Source of the DNA: an uncultured Prevotellaceae bacterium
GTDB taxonomy: Bacteria > Bacteroidota > Bacteroidia > Bacteroidales > Bacteroidaceae
Reading direction: 5' to 3'
Length of the DNA: 64,000 nt
NCBI GenBank assembly: GCA_900316575.1
Contig: ONDJ01000006.1
Location: 1-64,000 of the forward strand
Of the stretch, positions 9,136 to 17,678 are shown one piece after another. The translations under genes and the position numbers were made by a program. Within the stretch, counting starts at the first letter, position 1. Each line of letters starts with the position of its first letter. Below the pieces are notes generated by a model. That model was not told the origin of the DNA and made no database searches. It saw only the letters and a program-made list of their open reading frames with translations.

Positions 9136-10569
9136 TTAAGGGATATTGCTCACCCACTGAAAGAGCCTGTTCCAACGCATTTTGCCCTCAGTCCATCCGT
9201 AGTCAGGATCAAGCGACAGCCAAATGAATAGCGGTTTGCCCACGACATGGTCTTCAGGAACAAAACCCCAGAAGCGCGAGTCGGCACTATTGTCGCGGTT
9301 ATCGCCTTGCATCCAATAATAGTCAAGTTTGAACGTATATTGCGTTGCAGGCTTTCCGTTGATAAAAATCTTACCTTGCTTAACCTCAAGGGTATTACCT
9401 TCATAAACACGAATAGGACGCTCGTAGATCGGCAAGTTGTCGAGCGAGAGACTAAGCGTCGCACCCTTACGTGGTATCCATATCGGCCCGTAATCGCTGG
9501 CTGTCCAACCCGTTTTTTTGTTTTGTGGATACAGCCAATCTGCCACGGGGTCGGCCTTGGTGATATTGCTAACCAAACCATGACGATTCTTCAAGCGATT
9601 TTTAACAGACTCGGATAGCGGAGTATAAGTTACAAGTGGCTGTTGAGAAACAAAATAAAGGTCTTCGTTTGTAATTCCATATTCTTTTTTAACATCGTCA
9701 TCGGGCCATACCTGCCAAGTGATAAAGTAGGCTTGCTGAACAAACTGACCATTGGGATTGAGCTTGCCATTAAGATAAATCTTTCCTTCTTTGATCTGCA
9801 AAGTATCGCCTGGCATCCCCACCAAACGCTTCACATAGTTTTCACGGCGATCTGTGGGACGGCTCACAATTTCTCCAAACTGAGTGGGATCCTCAGCGAT
9901 CAACCTGCGTCCAGTAGCATATATTTGCGCATATTTACGTTGCGCCTCTTCATAGGGCGTAGAAGAAGTTATTTGCGAGCTAAGACCTAATTGCTTATCT
10001 CCCAATTCGTAACACAAACGATAAAAATCCTTGTCTTGAGCCTTCGTTGCGACAGTGTCACCACTGGGATAATTGAACACAACAATGTCATTGAGTTCTG
10101 GATGTCCAAACCCTTTCACGCGACGATAGTCCCAATGAGGCCAGTCAATGTAAGACTTAGTGCCTGTCAGTGGCATAGTGTGCTGCGTCAAAGGCATGTA
10201 GAGCGGTGTCTGCGGAATACGAGGACCATAGCTCATTTTGGAAACAAGCAGATAGTCGCCTGTCAGCAACGTTTTTTCTAACGAGGAACTGGGAATAACA
10301 AAGTTTTGAAAGAAAAACTGATTGAGGAAGTACACGGCTACCAATGCAAAGACAATGGCATCCACCCACCCAAGCACCATTCGCGCCGTGGGATTCTTAG
10401 TGCGCTTCCACCAACTCCAAGGTATGCGCCGCGTGATGTAAGCATCAAAGATAAAGGGAACAACAAGAAGCCCCCACCATGAGCCAACCCATAAAAGGAA
10501 TAAAAGATAGAGCGTACAATAGACGGCAAACTTTATCCAGTCTTTCTTAGGTACGTTTGAGAAAATCAT
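9136..10569 (-). CDS. lepB: Signal peptidase I
   Basis: Cleaves signal peptides of exported proteins at the periplasmic face of the inner membrane. Two N-terminal membrane segments (about 14-45 and 70-90) precede box B IPSSSLEKTLL with the nucleophile Ser96. The general base Lys is in YVKRLVGMPGDTL, and MQGDNRDNSADSRFWGFVP is box E. At 477 residues it is longer than the E. coli enzyme (324) because of a large insertion between the Ser and Lys boxes, as in other Bacteroidetes. Box B has Leu in place of the usual Met after the Ser. It lies 135 nt after dapB; that gap has a short direct repeat of GTTTAAAGGTTA type and nothing else. Confidence 0.95.
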   Translation of the reverse strand: MIFSNVPKKDWIKFAVYCTLYLLFLLWVGSWWGLLVVPFIFDAYITRRIPWSWWKRTKNPTARMVLGWVDAIVFALVAVYFLNQFFFQNFVIPSSSLEKTLLTGDYLLVSKMSYGPRIPQTPLYMPLTQHTMPLTGTKSYIDWPHWDYRRVKGFGHPELNDIVVFNYPSGDTVATKAQDKDFYRLCYELGDKQLGLSSQITSSTPYEEAQRKYAQIYATGRRLIAEDPTQFGEIVSRPTDRRENYVKRLVGMPGDTLQIKEGKIYLNGKLNPNGQFVQQAYFITWQVWPDDDVKKEYGITNEDLYFVSQQPLVTYTPLSESVKNRLKNRHGLVSNITKADPVADWLYPQNKKTGWTASDYGPIWIPRKGATLSLSLDNLPIYERPIRVYEGNTLEVKQGKIFINGKPATQYTFKLDYYWMQGDNRDNSADSRFWGFVPEDHVVGKPLFIWLSLDPDYGWTEGKMRWNRLFQWVSNIP

Positions 10570-10704
10570 GTCGGTCTTTAATCTTAGGGAAAAGTTTAAA
10601 GGTTATAGTTTAAAGGTTAAAGCCCCCTGCGAAAGTGTCATTAAACACTAAACTTTTAAAACCTAAACTTTCAGAATTAGAAGCTTCTGCCTATTTGGAA
10701 AGCT

Positions 10705-11460
10705 TTAGAAATTGAACAAGTCTTCAATGGTGAGCCACCCTTCGTGCTCAGCAACAAATTCGGCTGCCAAGACAGCCCCAAGTGCAAAACCTTGACGCGA
10801 ATGTGCACTATGAGTTATACTGATGCAATCCTCTGGGCTATCATAGGTGATTGTATGAATACCGGGCACTTCGCCTGAACGGATAGCATCAACGCGCAAC
10901 TCATCTATAGGGCAGGTTGTTGAACCTTCCTTCGTCCCATCGCCGTGGCGAATGATACCTTTTGTCCAACGCTCCTTGCGATCAAGTTCACAGACAATTT
11001 GTTCAGCAAGAGTAATCGCAGTGCCACTCGGTGCGTCAAGTTTATGAACGTGATGAGTCTCTTGCAGACTTACATCATACTGCGGGAATTTGTTCATGAT
11101 TTGAGCAAGTCTCCTATTTATGGCTCGGAATATAGCCACACCCACACTGAAATTTGACGACCAAAGAAGCGTTTTCCCATCGTTCCAACAGCGTTGGCGC
11201 ATTTCTTCGCCATGCTGTGTAATCCACCCTGTTGAACCACTGACAACTTTCACACCTTGCTCAAATGCTGCACAGATATTGCCGTAGGCTGCTGACGGGG
11301 TCGTAAACTCTATCGCCACTTCTGCGCTACGAAAGGCATCGGTGTTGAAGTCCTCTGGGTTTTCAATATCTATAATACTAACAATTTCGTGACCACGGCT
11401 GAGGGCTATCCTTTCAATCATTTGCCCCATCTTCCCGTGTCCTATCAGTGCTATTTTCAT
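10705..11460 (-). CDS. dapB: 4-hydroxy-tetrahydrodipicolinate reductase
   Basis: NAD(P)H-dependent reductase of lysine and diaminopimelate biosynthesis. The 251-residue protein has the nucleotide-binding loop GHGKMGQM at the N-terminus, STGW, the NFSVGVAIF segment, and the substrate motif ETHHVHKLDAPSGTA with catalytic His and Lys. Length is normal. It is followed by lepB and wbqC on the same strand and preceded, 39 nt away, by the acetyltransferase gene, so all four may be co-transcribed. Confidence 0.95.
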   Translation of the reverse strand: MKIALIGHGKMGQMIERIALSRGHEIVSIIDIENPEDFNTDAFRSAEVAIEFTTPSAAYGNICAAFEQGVKVVSGSTGWITQHGEEMRQRCWNDGKTLLWSSNFSVGVAIFRAINRRLAQIMNKFPQYDVSLQETHHVHKLDAPSGTAITLAEQIVCELDRKERWTKGIIRHGDGTKEGSTTCPIDELRVDAIRSGEVPGIHTITYDSPEDCISITHSAHSRQGFALGAVLAAEFVAEHEGWLTIEDLFNF

Positions 11461-11499
11461 TGAGAAATCTTTCTTTATATATATAATTATGGTATGAGC

Positions 11500-12633
11500 T
11501 TACAATTCTTTACTGAAACAACGACGACGCTTGTGCTGATGGTTTTCAAAATACTGCCACTGGCTCTGCACCTTATTGTTCAGTTCAAGCTCCACATTGC
11601 TCTCTGCATACTTAAATCCAAGTTTTTGATAAACGGGAATGAGGTCTGTAAACAACAAGGCGTTTGCTCCTTTACCTTGAAAATCTGGACGCACAGCTAT
11701 AAGCAACAAGTCAAGCATTTCATCACGCTTCCACTTGAGCGCACTAAGTAGATGCCACCACCCAAAGGGAAAAAGCTTCCCTTTTGCTTTCTGCAGAGCA
11801 CGGCTCATTGAAGGCATAGAAATACCTGCTGCAATGATTTCGCCTTCGGCATCTTCAACAATCGTTACCATGCGAAGGTCAAGAATGGGAATAAACGTGT
11901 TAACGTATTGGTCAATTTGCCTGTCGGTCATTCGCGAATAGCCGTACAAAGGCGCAAACGCCTCATTGATCAGTTCAAAAATGCGCCGAGCAGTATTATC
12001 CTTGAATGCATCTTTTTTGCTGTGAAGCTTCCTGATACGCAGTCCATATTTCTTTTTTACGATTTCTGCGATGCGCAAGTGTTTTTCAGGAATGGCATCT
12101 GGAATATAAATCTTGCGTTCCACCCAGTCGGCAGCTTTCTCAAAGCCGAGGCGCTCCATGTGTTTGGGATAGTAGGGATAATTGTAGGTGGTAGCCATTG
12201 TTGAAAGTTCGTCAAACCCTTCAATGAGCATACCTTCGGCATCCATATCCGTAAAGCCGAGAGGACCTTCTATGACGTCCATTCCACGTTCTCGCCCCCA
12301 CTGACTAACCGTTTCAAGTAACAGACGAGAAACCTCTTCATCATCAATAAAGTCGATCCAACCAAAGCGGACAGCTTTTTTCTTCCAAGCTTCGTTGGCA
12401 CGATGATTGATAATTGCAGCTACACGTCCTACAATTTTACCATCGCGATAGGCTAAGAAATAATCCGCTTCACAAAACTCAAAAGCGGGGTTTTTTCTGG
12501 GGGAAAAAGTGGAAAGCATATCCTCATAGAGATCTGGCACACTATAAGGATTTTCCCTATAAAGTTCGTAGTTAAAACGAATGAAGTGCTTAAGATCGCG
12601 TTTTGAACTCACGCGCCTTATTTCAATATCCAT
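11500..12633 (-). CDS. GNAT-like acyltransferase family protein (large, 377 aa)
   Basis: A two-part GNAT-type protein. The N-terminal half has FNYELYRENPYSVPDLYED and GRVAAIINHR; the centre has GPLGFTDMDAEGMLIEGFDE, and the C-terminal half ends in an acetyltransferase-like LLIAVRPDFQGKGANALLF acetyl-CoA loop. This family is widespread and uncharacterised in Bacteroidetes, commonly labelled N-acetyltransferase. Substrate is unknown. It is the first gene of the possible GNAT-dapB-lepB-wbqC transcript. Confidence 0.7.
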   Translation of the reverse strand: MDIEIRRVSSKRDLKHFIRFNYELYRENPYSVPDLYEDMLSTFSPRKNPAFEFCEADYFLAYRDGKIVGRVAAIINHRANEAWKKKAVRFGWIDFIDDEEVSRLLLETVSQWGRERGMDVIEGPLGFTDMDAEGMLIEGFDELSTMATTYNYPYYPKHMERLGFEKAADWVERKIYIPDAIPEKHLRIAEIVKKKYGLRIRKLHSKKDAFKDNTARRIFELINEAFAPLYGYSRMTDRQIDQYVNTFIPILDLRMVTIVEDAEGEIIAAGISMPSMSRALQKAKGKLFPFGWWHLLSALKWKRDEMLDLLLIAVRPDFQGKGANALLFTDLIPVYQKLGFKYAESNVELELNNKVQSQWQYFENHQHKRRRCFSKEL

Positions 12634-12661
12634 TAGGCTGTATTTCTTTCAATTTTGGGTG

Positions 12662-12669
12662 CAAAGATA
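12662..12669 (-). promoter_or_regulatory. -7 box for the GNAT-dapB-lepB-wbqC genes
   Basis: Minus-strand TATCTTTG matches TAnnTTTG and lies 29 nt before the start codon, leaving a leader of about 20 nt. A -33 box at the right distance is not clear. Confidence 0.5.
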
Positions 12670-12751
12670 GTGCAAGGCGAGAGCAAAAATAAACAAAACG
12701 CAGTTTTTATTTGTTTTTGCCGAACCGCAGCCTATCTTCGCAATAGCAGAC

Positions 12752-13117
12752 TTACAAAGGCGAAGCTATACTATTCACTATGATAATGGCTAATACCACA
12801 GAAGTTATGGTTGCATAAAGCCAATCATGCTGTTCAACAAAGTCTATAAGTGATAGGGCTACACGCACGATTGGGGTAAGTAGCAGTGCTATGACACCTG
12901 TTTGTATCAACCCATAAGCGCTAAAACTGAATAGCCCGCCGAAGATGCCCGTGAGCGTGGTAAAAGATGTTTTAGCTCCTCCAAAAGATGTATAATCAGG
13001 AACTGGCTCGTTGCCATGATGAACCAAATAAGCGATACCACCCACCAGGGTGATAGCACAAGCGATAGTAACTCCTACTCTTAGGGTTTTGCTTATAGTA
13101 TTCCTAAGGTCTCTCAT
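12752..13117 (-). CDS. DUF1634 membrane protein
   Basis: 121 residues with three hydrophobic segments (about 14-33, 58-80 and 96-118) and the family pattern RVGVTIACAITLVGG near the start. DUF1634 proteins almost always sit beside a TSUP/TauE transporter gene and are thought to assist it. Here the partner ends 5 nt upstream. The exact function is unknown. Confidence 0.8.
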   Translation of the reverse strand: MRDLRNTISKTLRVGVTIACAITLVGGIAYLVHHGNEPVPDYTSFGGAKTSFTTLTGIFGGLFSFSAYGLIQTGVIALLLTPIVRVALSLIDFVEQHDWLYATITSVVLAIIIVNSIASPL

Positions 13118-13122
13118 CTTTT

Positions 13123-13959
13123 TTAGAATTTACCTGAAATCCCATTCCATATCATGTTTGCAGCTACGAGCAATATGGCGATACTAAAGATGCGACGCAA
13201 CAAACGCACATCAAGCACCTTGAGCAGACGGGCACCTGTCAGTGCTCCAAAGAGCACACCGACCAAAATAGGAAATGCTATGCCAGGCTCTATATTGCCA
13301 CGTTGTAGATAAACCACCGCACTGGTCACAGCCGTAACACCCATCATGAAGTTGCTTGTTGTGGTGCTAACCTTGAAAGGAACTTTCATCAAGGTGTCCA
13401 TGGCCAAAACTTTAAGCACACCACTGCCAATGCCCAGGATGCCGCTCAAAGCTCCTGCAATGGTCATCAGCGAAAAACCTCCTGCCACGTTTGTCAGTTC
13501 GTATGGCTTAAGGGAGCCATCTTTCCCTGGGTATGCGCCAAATAGTTTTAGTCTCCGTGCAGCTTCACTACCTTTCACCTCGCCATGATCTAACTTACGG
13601 CGCAACTGATTAGCAGCGGTCAAGATAAGCACCAGGCCGAAGATAACAGCAATCACGTTATTGTCAAGCCACACAGCAATGTATGCGCCAATAGCAGCAC
13701 CAATACATGTGGCTATTTCAAGAAACATTCCTAAGCGTATGTTAGTAAATCCCTCCTTGACGTATGCACTGCCCGAACCGCTTGACGTGGCAATACTAGC
13801 CACCAACGCGGCTCCCACGGCATATTGAAAGTCTATACCTAATAATAAAGTAAGCAAAGGAATGACAATAACACCGCCACCAAGCCCTGTTAGCGAACCG
13901 AGCAATCCTGCCAAGTATGCACCCACAAGCAAGATCAGCGTAAAGGTGAGAATGGTCAT
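13123..13959 (-). CDS. TSUP (TauE/SafE) family anion transporter
   Basis: 278 residues, about eight membrane segments in two repeats, each starting with a Gly-rich stretch: GLLGSLTGLGGGVIVIPLL near residue 20 and GALSGILGIGSGVLKV near 170. These duplicated GxGGG/GIGSG motifs define the TSUP family, which moves small sulfur-containing or organic anions across the inner membrane; substrate here is not predictable. It is 2 nt from the glycosyltransferase gene upstream and 5 nt from DUF1634 downstream, so the three genes form one operon. Confidence 0.85.
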   Translation of the reverse strand: MTILTFTLILLVGAYLAGLLGSLTGLGGGVIVIPLLTLLLGIDFQYAVGAALVASIATSSGSGSAYVKEGFTNIRLGMFLEIATCIGAAIGAYIAVWLDNNVIAVIFGLVLILTAANQLRRKLDHGEVKGSEAARRLKLFGAYPGKDGSLKPYELTNVAGGFSLMTIAGALSGILGIGSGVLKVLAMDTLMKVPFKVSTTTSNFMMGVTAVTSAVVYLQRGNIEPGIAFPILVGVLFGALTGARLLKVLDVRLLRRIFSIAILLVAANMIWNGISGKF

Positions 13960-13961
13960 AA

Positions 13962-15077
13962 CTACAGTTCAAGCGTTTCCTGATAGATACCTGCCATGAC
14001 CTCTACAATTTTATCTACAGAGAAGCGCTGAGCATCGCGAACATTCTGACGAGAAATTGTTTTGCGAAGGCTTTCGTCATTGTAAAGTCGCAAGACGTGT
14101 TCTACCAGTTCTTCTGGATGCTTCTTATTGAATAGAAAACCATTCACCCCGTCAATGCACACTTCACGATGTCCTCTAATATCGGTCACAACCAGCGGAA
14201 GCCCGCTAGCAGCCGCTTCAATATTGCTCACACAGAGTCCCTCTCGCAGGCTTGTAGATACGTGTAAGTCTGCCATATTACAAAGCATTTCCACATCATA
14301 CCGCCGTCCAAGAAAACGAACCTCTTCCTTCAATCCAAGTTTATGCACTTGTACCTTAGCAGGCTCCATCATAGGTCCACTTCCAGCAAAGACGACCTTA
14401 AGATTAGGAGCATGCTCCAATATAGCAGGTATCTGAGCGATCAAAGCCCGATGGTTTTTATCAGGTGCAAACTGAGCTGTGAAAAGTAGCACAAAATCGT
14501 CCTTACCTATACGCAACTGTTCCCGATATGACTGGCGCACTTGTTCTCCACGCGGATAAAAGCGATCAAGACTTACTCCAACTCCATCTATATGATACAC
14601 GCGATGACGGTACATCCCATAGCGACGAGCTCTGTCATAATCCTCTTGGTTTATCGTAACGAGCGTATCACTATACTTGGCCATCAAACGCTCCACTGGG
14701 AAATAAACGAGCCAATTAAGTTTTGGAGCACCACTATAGAAATGAAAACCATGGGCTGTATAAATGATCTTCGTCCCCTTGCGCTGGGCGGCACGTCCTG
14801 CCAAGCGAGCTAAGATGCTACCCATCGGGGTGTGGCAGTGAATGAGGTCGTATTCATTTTCATCTATCAGCCGCTTGAGCTGTCGGTAGGCTGTAAAGTT
14901 CTTTAAGGAATATGGGGAGCGTTGTATGCAAACATCGTATTGGTGATCTACCTCGCCCGACTCAATGCCAGGGGAGGCGTTGTCAACCATCCAACCCTGG
15001 CTCTTGAGCCATGCCATATAGGGCGCATTGAAATTTGAAAACCAATCAGAGTTTGCTACAAAGAGTACTCTTTTCAT
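13962..15077 (-). CDS. Family 4 glycosyltransferase
   Basis: GT-B fold, 371 residues. N-terminal acceptor domain with YDLIHCHTPMGSILARLAG and IIYTAHGFHFY; C-terminal nucleotide-sugar domain with FVLLFTAQFAPDKNH, FAGSGPM, VRFLGRRYD, and the EX7E region SLREGLCVSNIEAAASGLPLV. Similar enzymes add one sugar during capsule or O-antigen unit assembly in the cytoplasm. It is divergent from the flippase and polymerase genes, so the three probably serve the same surface glycan. The donor sugar cannot be told from sequence. Confidence 0.85.
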   Translation of the reverse strand: MKRVLFVANSDWFSNFNAPYMAWLKSQGWMVDNASPGIESGEVDHQYDVCIQRSPYSLKNFTAYRQLKRLIDENEYDLIHCHTPMGSILARLAGRAAQRKGTKIIYTAHGFHFYSGAPKLNWLVYFPVERLMAKYSDTLVTINQEDYDRARRYGMYRHRVYHIDGVGVSLDRFYPRGEQVRQSYREQLRIGKDDFVLLFTAQFAPDKNHRALIAQIPAILEHAPNLKVVFAGSGPMMEPAKVQVHKLGLKEEVRFLGRRYDVEMLCNMADLHVSTSLREGLCVSNIEAAASGLPLVVTDIRGHREVCIDGVNGFLFNKKHPEELVEHVLRLYNDESLRKTISRQNVRDAQRFSVDKIVEVMAGIYQETLEL

Positions 15078-15208
15078 TGAAAAAACGTTTTTACTATTAT
15101 AAACAACAAATCCCTCTTTTTATTGCAACGGTGCTTAATATTTTTTAAGAAATACGGAGATACGATTGTTTTCTTATTTTTCGTTAATAACGTTACTGAG
15201 GTTCTTAC

Positions 15209-15216
15209 TATCTTTG
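15209..15216 (+). promoter_or_regulatory. -7 box immediately upstream of the flippase gene
   Basis: TATCTTTG matches TAnnTTTG and ends 10 nt before the ATG at 15227. Transcription would start near 15222-15224, so the mRNA would be almost leaderless. A clear -33 box is not visible. Confidence 0.5.
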
Positions 15217-15226
15217 CTTCGCAAAT

Positions 15227-16501
15227 ATGAATAGCGTTCTTCATAACAAACTTTTTAAGAACATGGCTTCGGTGGGCGTGTTGCAGATTGCCAACTACGT
15301 CGTGCCACTACTTGTCATTCCTTTTGTCACCCGAGCTTTGGGCAAAGAGGCATTTGGCGCAGTGTCGTATGCTCAAAACATTGTTGTCTATTTAACAGTG
15401 CTCGTCACCTTTGGTTACGAATACTCTGCCACGCAGGACATTGTCCTAAATCGCACCAGCCCCGACCGCATGCGTATTATTTTTTGGACGGTCGTTCGTA
15501 GTCGGCTGAAGCTTTTCGCTGTATCATTGCTATTGCTCGTTGGCATTTCTTTTTTTGTCGATAGAATACAGGAATCCCCTTTACTTTATATGGCAGCAGC
15601 ACTGATCAATCTCGGTGTTGCGGTCTATCCCACCTGGTTTTTCCAGGGAATTGAAGAGATGGGAAAGATGGCTGTAGCTGGCTTTTTCATCAAAGCAGTA
15701 GGCGGTGTATTGATTATCCTTTTGGTCACCACGCCTGCCGATGGCTTGCTCTATTTGTTGCTACTTTCATTGTCGTATGTCGTTGTGGGATTTGGCACGC
15801 TATGGTACGTGGTGAAGCACTACGACATGACCTTCCCCGAACATTCTGATCGTGTGCTATCTCGGAATGTGGTGCGCAGGGGATGGCCCATTTTCTTGAA
15901 CACTTTTTTCAATGCGCTCTACACCTCTGTTGGAATAACAATCCTGGGGTGGTTCGTTGACGACGCTGGATTAGGCATTTACACGGGCGCTTTCCGAATC
16001 ATTATGGCCATCATGGTGGTAGCCAACACGCCTATCAACCTGGGAGTTTTTCCTGTGATAAGTCGCAAATGGGATTCTTCGTACGCTGAGGGTTGGCTCT
16101 TTTTCAGAAAGACTTTGCTCCTTGCGGCGGCGGGCGGAATATTATTGACAATATTTACTTATTTGTTTGCCCCGCTCTTGGTAAAGATTCTACTTGGAGG
16201 CGACTTCACAGAGTCGGTGTCAGTTCTGAAACGAATGGCTCTACTGCCTCCGTTGGTGATAACGACCAGCTTACTCACCATACAAGGTCTCTACGGGCTA
16301 CGCAAACAAAACTATGCCCCCTACATCAGTGCATCAGTTGCAGTCATTGGTCTGCCGGTCACAATTTGGTTCATTACGCTGTGGGGCATTATGGGGGCTG
16401 TCTATGCATGGATTATCAGCCTTGTGTGTGAAATGATTATTTCTTCGACGATTCTCCTCACGCTGCATCGACGAAGCCTAACTGCGAATAGCAATCAGTA
16501 A
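15227..16501 (+). CDS. Oligosaccharide flippase, Wzx-like (MOP superfamily)
   Basis: 424 residues with about 12 membrane segments. The N-terminal amphipathic stretch and LQIANYVVPLLVIPFVTRALGKEAFG are typical of polysaccharide_synt flippases, as is PTWFFQGIEEMGKMA near residue 145. It would move undecaprenyl-linked oligosaccharide units to the periplasmic face. The polymerase gene starts 22 nt after it. ATG 15227 is kept although the predicted promoter leaves little leader; Met13 is an alternative start. Confidence 0.85.
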   Translation: MNSVLHNKLFKNMASVGVLQIANYVVPLLVIPFVTRALGKEAFGAVSYAQNIVVYLTVLVTFGYEYSATQDIVLNRTSPDRMRIIFWTVVRSRLKLFAVSLLLLVGISFFVDRIQESPLLYMAAALINLGVAVYPTWFFQGIEEMGKMAVAGFFIKAVGGVLIILLVTTPADGLLYLLLLSLSYVVVGFGTLWYVVKHYDMTFPEHSDRVLSRNVVRRGWPIFLNTFFNALYTSVGITILGWFVDDAGLGIYTGAFRIIMAIMVVANTPINLGVFPVISRKWDSSYAEGWLFFRKTLLLAAAGGILLTIFTYLFAPLLVKILLGGDFTESVSVLKRMALLPPLVITTSLLTIQGLYGLRKQNYAPYISASVAVIGLPVTIWFITLWGIMGAVYAWIISLVCEMIISSTILLTLHRRSLTANSNQ

Positions 16502-16523
16502 TTGATTGACTTTTGGAAAATCT

Positions 16524-17585
16524 ATGTTCATTCCTTTCTACTTCTTGTTAATGGCTGTGGCCACGTCGTTAGCTTTGTTTGAGCATACCGATGAAAAGAA
16601 AAACCGCACAGAAATGCTGGTGTTCTTCTCGTTCGTGATGATACTTTTCGCCGTTGCAGCCTTTCGCCCCATAGGCATTGACCAAGACTCAGTGAACTAC
16701 GTTGCGCTCTTTAATGGTCAAGAGAACGAGGAGATAGAGATGGAGTGGTCGTTCAACTTGATTGTTGACTTCTGTCACCTTTTTACTGACGATCCGCGCC
16801 TACTTTTCATCATCTATGCTCTGCTGGCAATTCCTATCAAGGCTGTGGGCATGGCTCGCGCCTCACGCACGTGGATGCTTTCGTTGGTCGTATGGATGGG
16901 GTATTACTACGTATATCAAGACTTCACGCAAATCCGCGTGGCAGTCTCAACTGGTATTTTTCTGTTTAGCTTGCGCTTTCTTTGCGAAGGCAAGCGCATC
17001 GTCACGTTCCTGCTATTTCTTTTGGCTATTTTCTTTCACAACACCGCTGTGCTCTATCTGCCGCTACTCTTCTTTGGCATCAAACCCTTAGGAACGTTGG
17101 CCAAATCCATTCTGTCAGTACTGCCTTTCGTGGGAATTGTAATCAACTTGATGCACATTGACCCCATCATGATGCTCCCCATTCCACAGCTTCAAGAGCG
17201 CATAGAGCTCTACGAAACCTTGCGCGACAGCGGTGTGATGGGCGACTCTATCAGCACATTCAACATTCCTTTCCTTTTCAAGCTCTTTATCTTCTACTTC
17301 ATCCTTTGGAAATCGGAATACATCACCGAGAAAGTGCCCTACCTTAGCCTCTACCTCAAGGTTTTCGTCTATTCGATTGTAGCCTTCCTCGTCTTTTCGT
17401 TTATTCCCGTAATGGCTTGGCGTCTGAGCGAAGTCACTGGCATCATTGAAGTAATCCTCTTCCCTGCTATCGCTTACGCCTTCCGCGAAGAAATTTACGG
17501 GCGTCTCATCGCTATAGCATACGCTTTCATGATGGTGATACAAGGAATGATACTCACCTCCAACACCATCAACTCCGACTATTAG
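16524..17585 (+). CDS. EpsG-like polysaccharide polymerase (Wzy role)
   Basis: 353 residues, about ten membrane segments. Features of the EpsG family are FAVAAFRPIGIDQDSVNYVALF near the N-terminus, the YYYVYQDFTQIRVAVSTGIFL segment with its conserved Arg, and FFHNTAVLYLPL. It would polymerise flipped repeat units in the periplasm. The ATG at 16524 is preferred to a TTG at 16506 only a few bases past the flippase stop. With the flippase and the GT4 enzyme it is too small for a complete Wzx/Wzy locus, so other glycosyltransferases must be encoded elsewhere. Confidence 0.75.
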   Translation: MFIPFYFLLMAVATSLALFEHTDEKKNRTEMLVFFSFVMILFAVAAFRPIGIDQDSVNYVALFNGQENEEIEMEWSFNLIVDFCHLFTDDPRLLFIIYALLAIPIKAVGMARASRTWMLSLVVWMGYYYVYQDFTQIRVAVSTGIFLFSLRFLCEGKRIVTFLLFLLAIFFHNTAVLYLPLLFFGIKPLGTLAKSILSVLPFVGIVINLMHIDPIMMLPIPQLQERIELYETLRDSGVMGDSISTFNIPFLFKLFIFYFILWKSEYITEKVPYLSLYLKVFVYSIVAFLVFSFIPVMAWRLSEVTGIIEVILFPAIAYAFREEIYGRLIAIAYAFMMVIQGMILTSNTINSDY

Positions 17586-17641
17586 CCAGCCTTTTTCCAA
17601 AAAAGCCTCTTCTTTCTTGTCCACATAAAAGGCAAATTCCT

Positions 17642-17649
17642 TACTTTTG
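17642..17649 (+). promoter_or_regulatory. -7 box of the phosphoglucomutase gene
   Basis: TACTTTTG matches TAnnTTTG, 29 nt before the ATG. A TTG at 17617-17619 is 22 nt upstream, slightly long for a -33 box. Confidence 0.55.
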
Positions 17650-17678
17650 CGCTAAAACAACAAACACACAGAAATACT

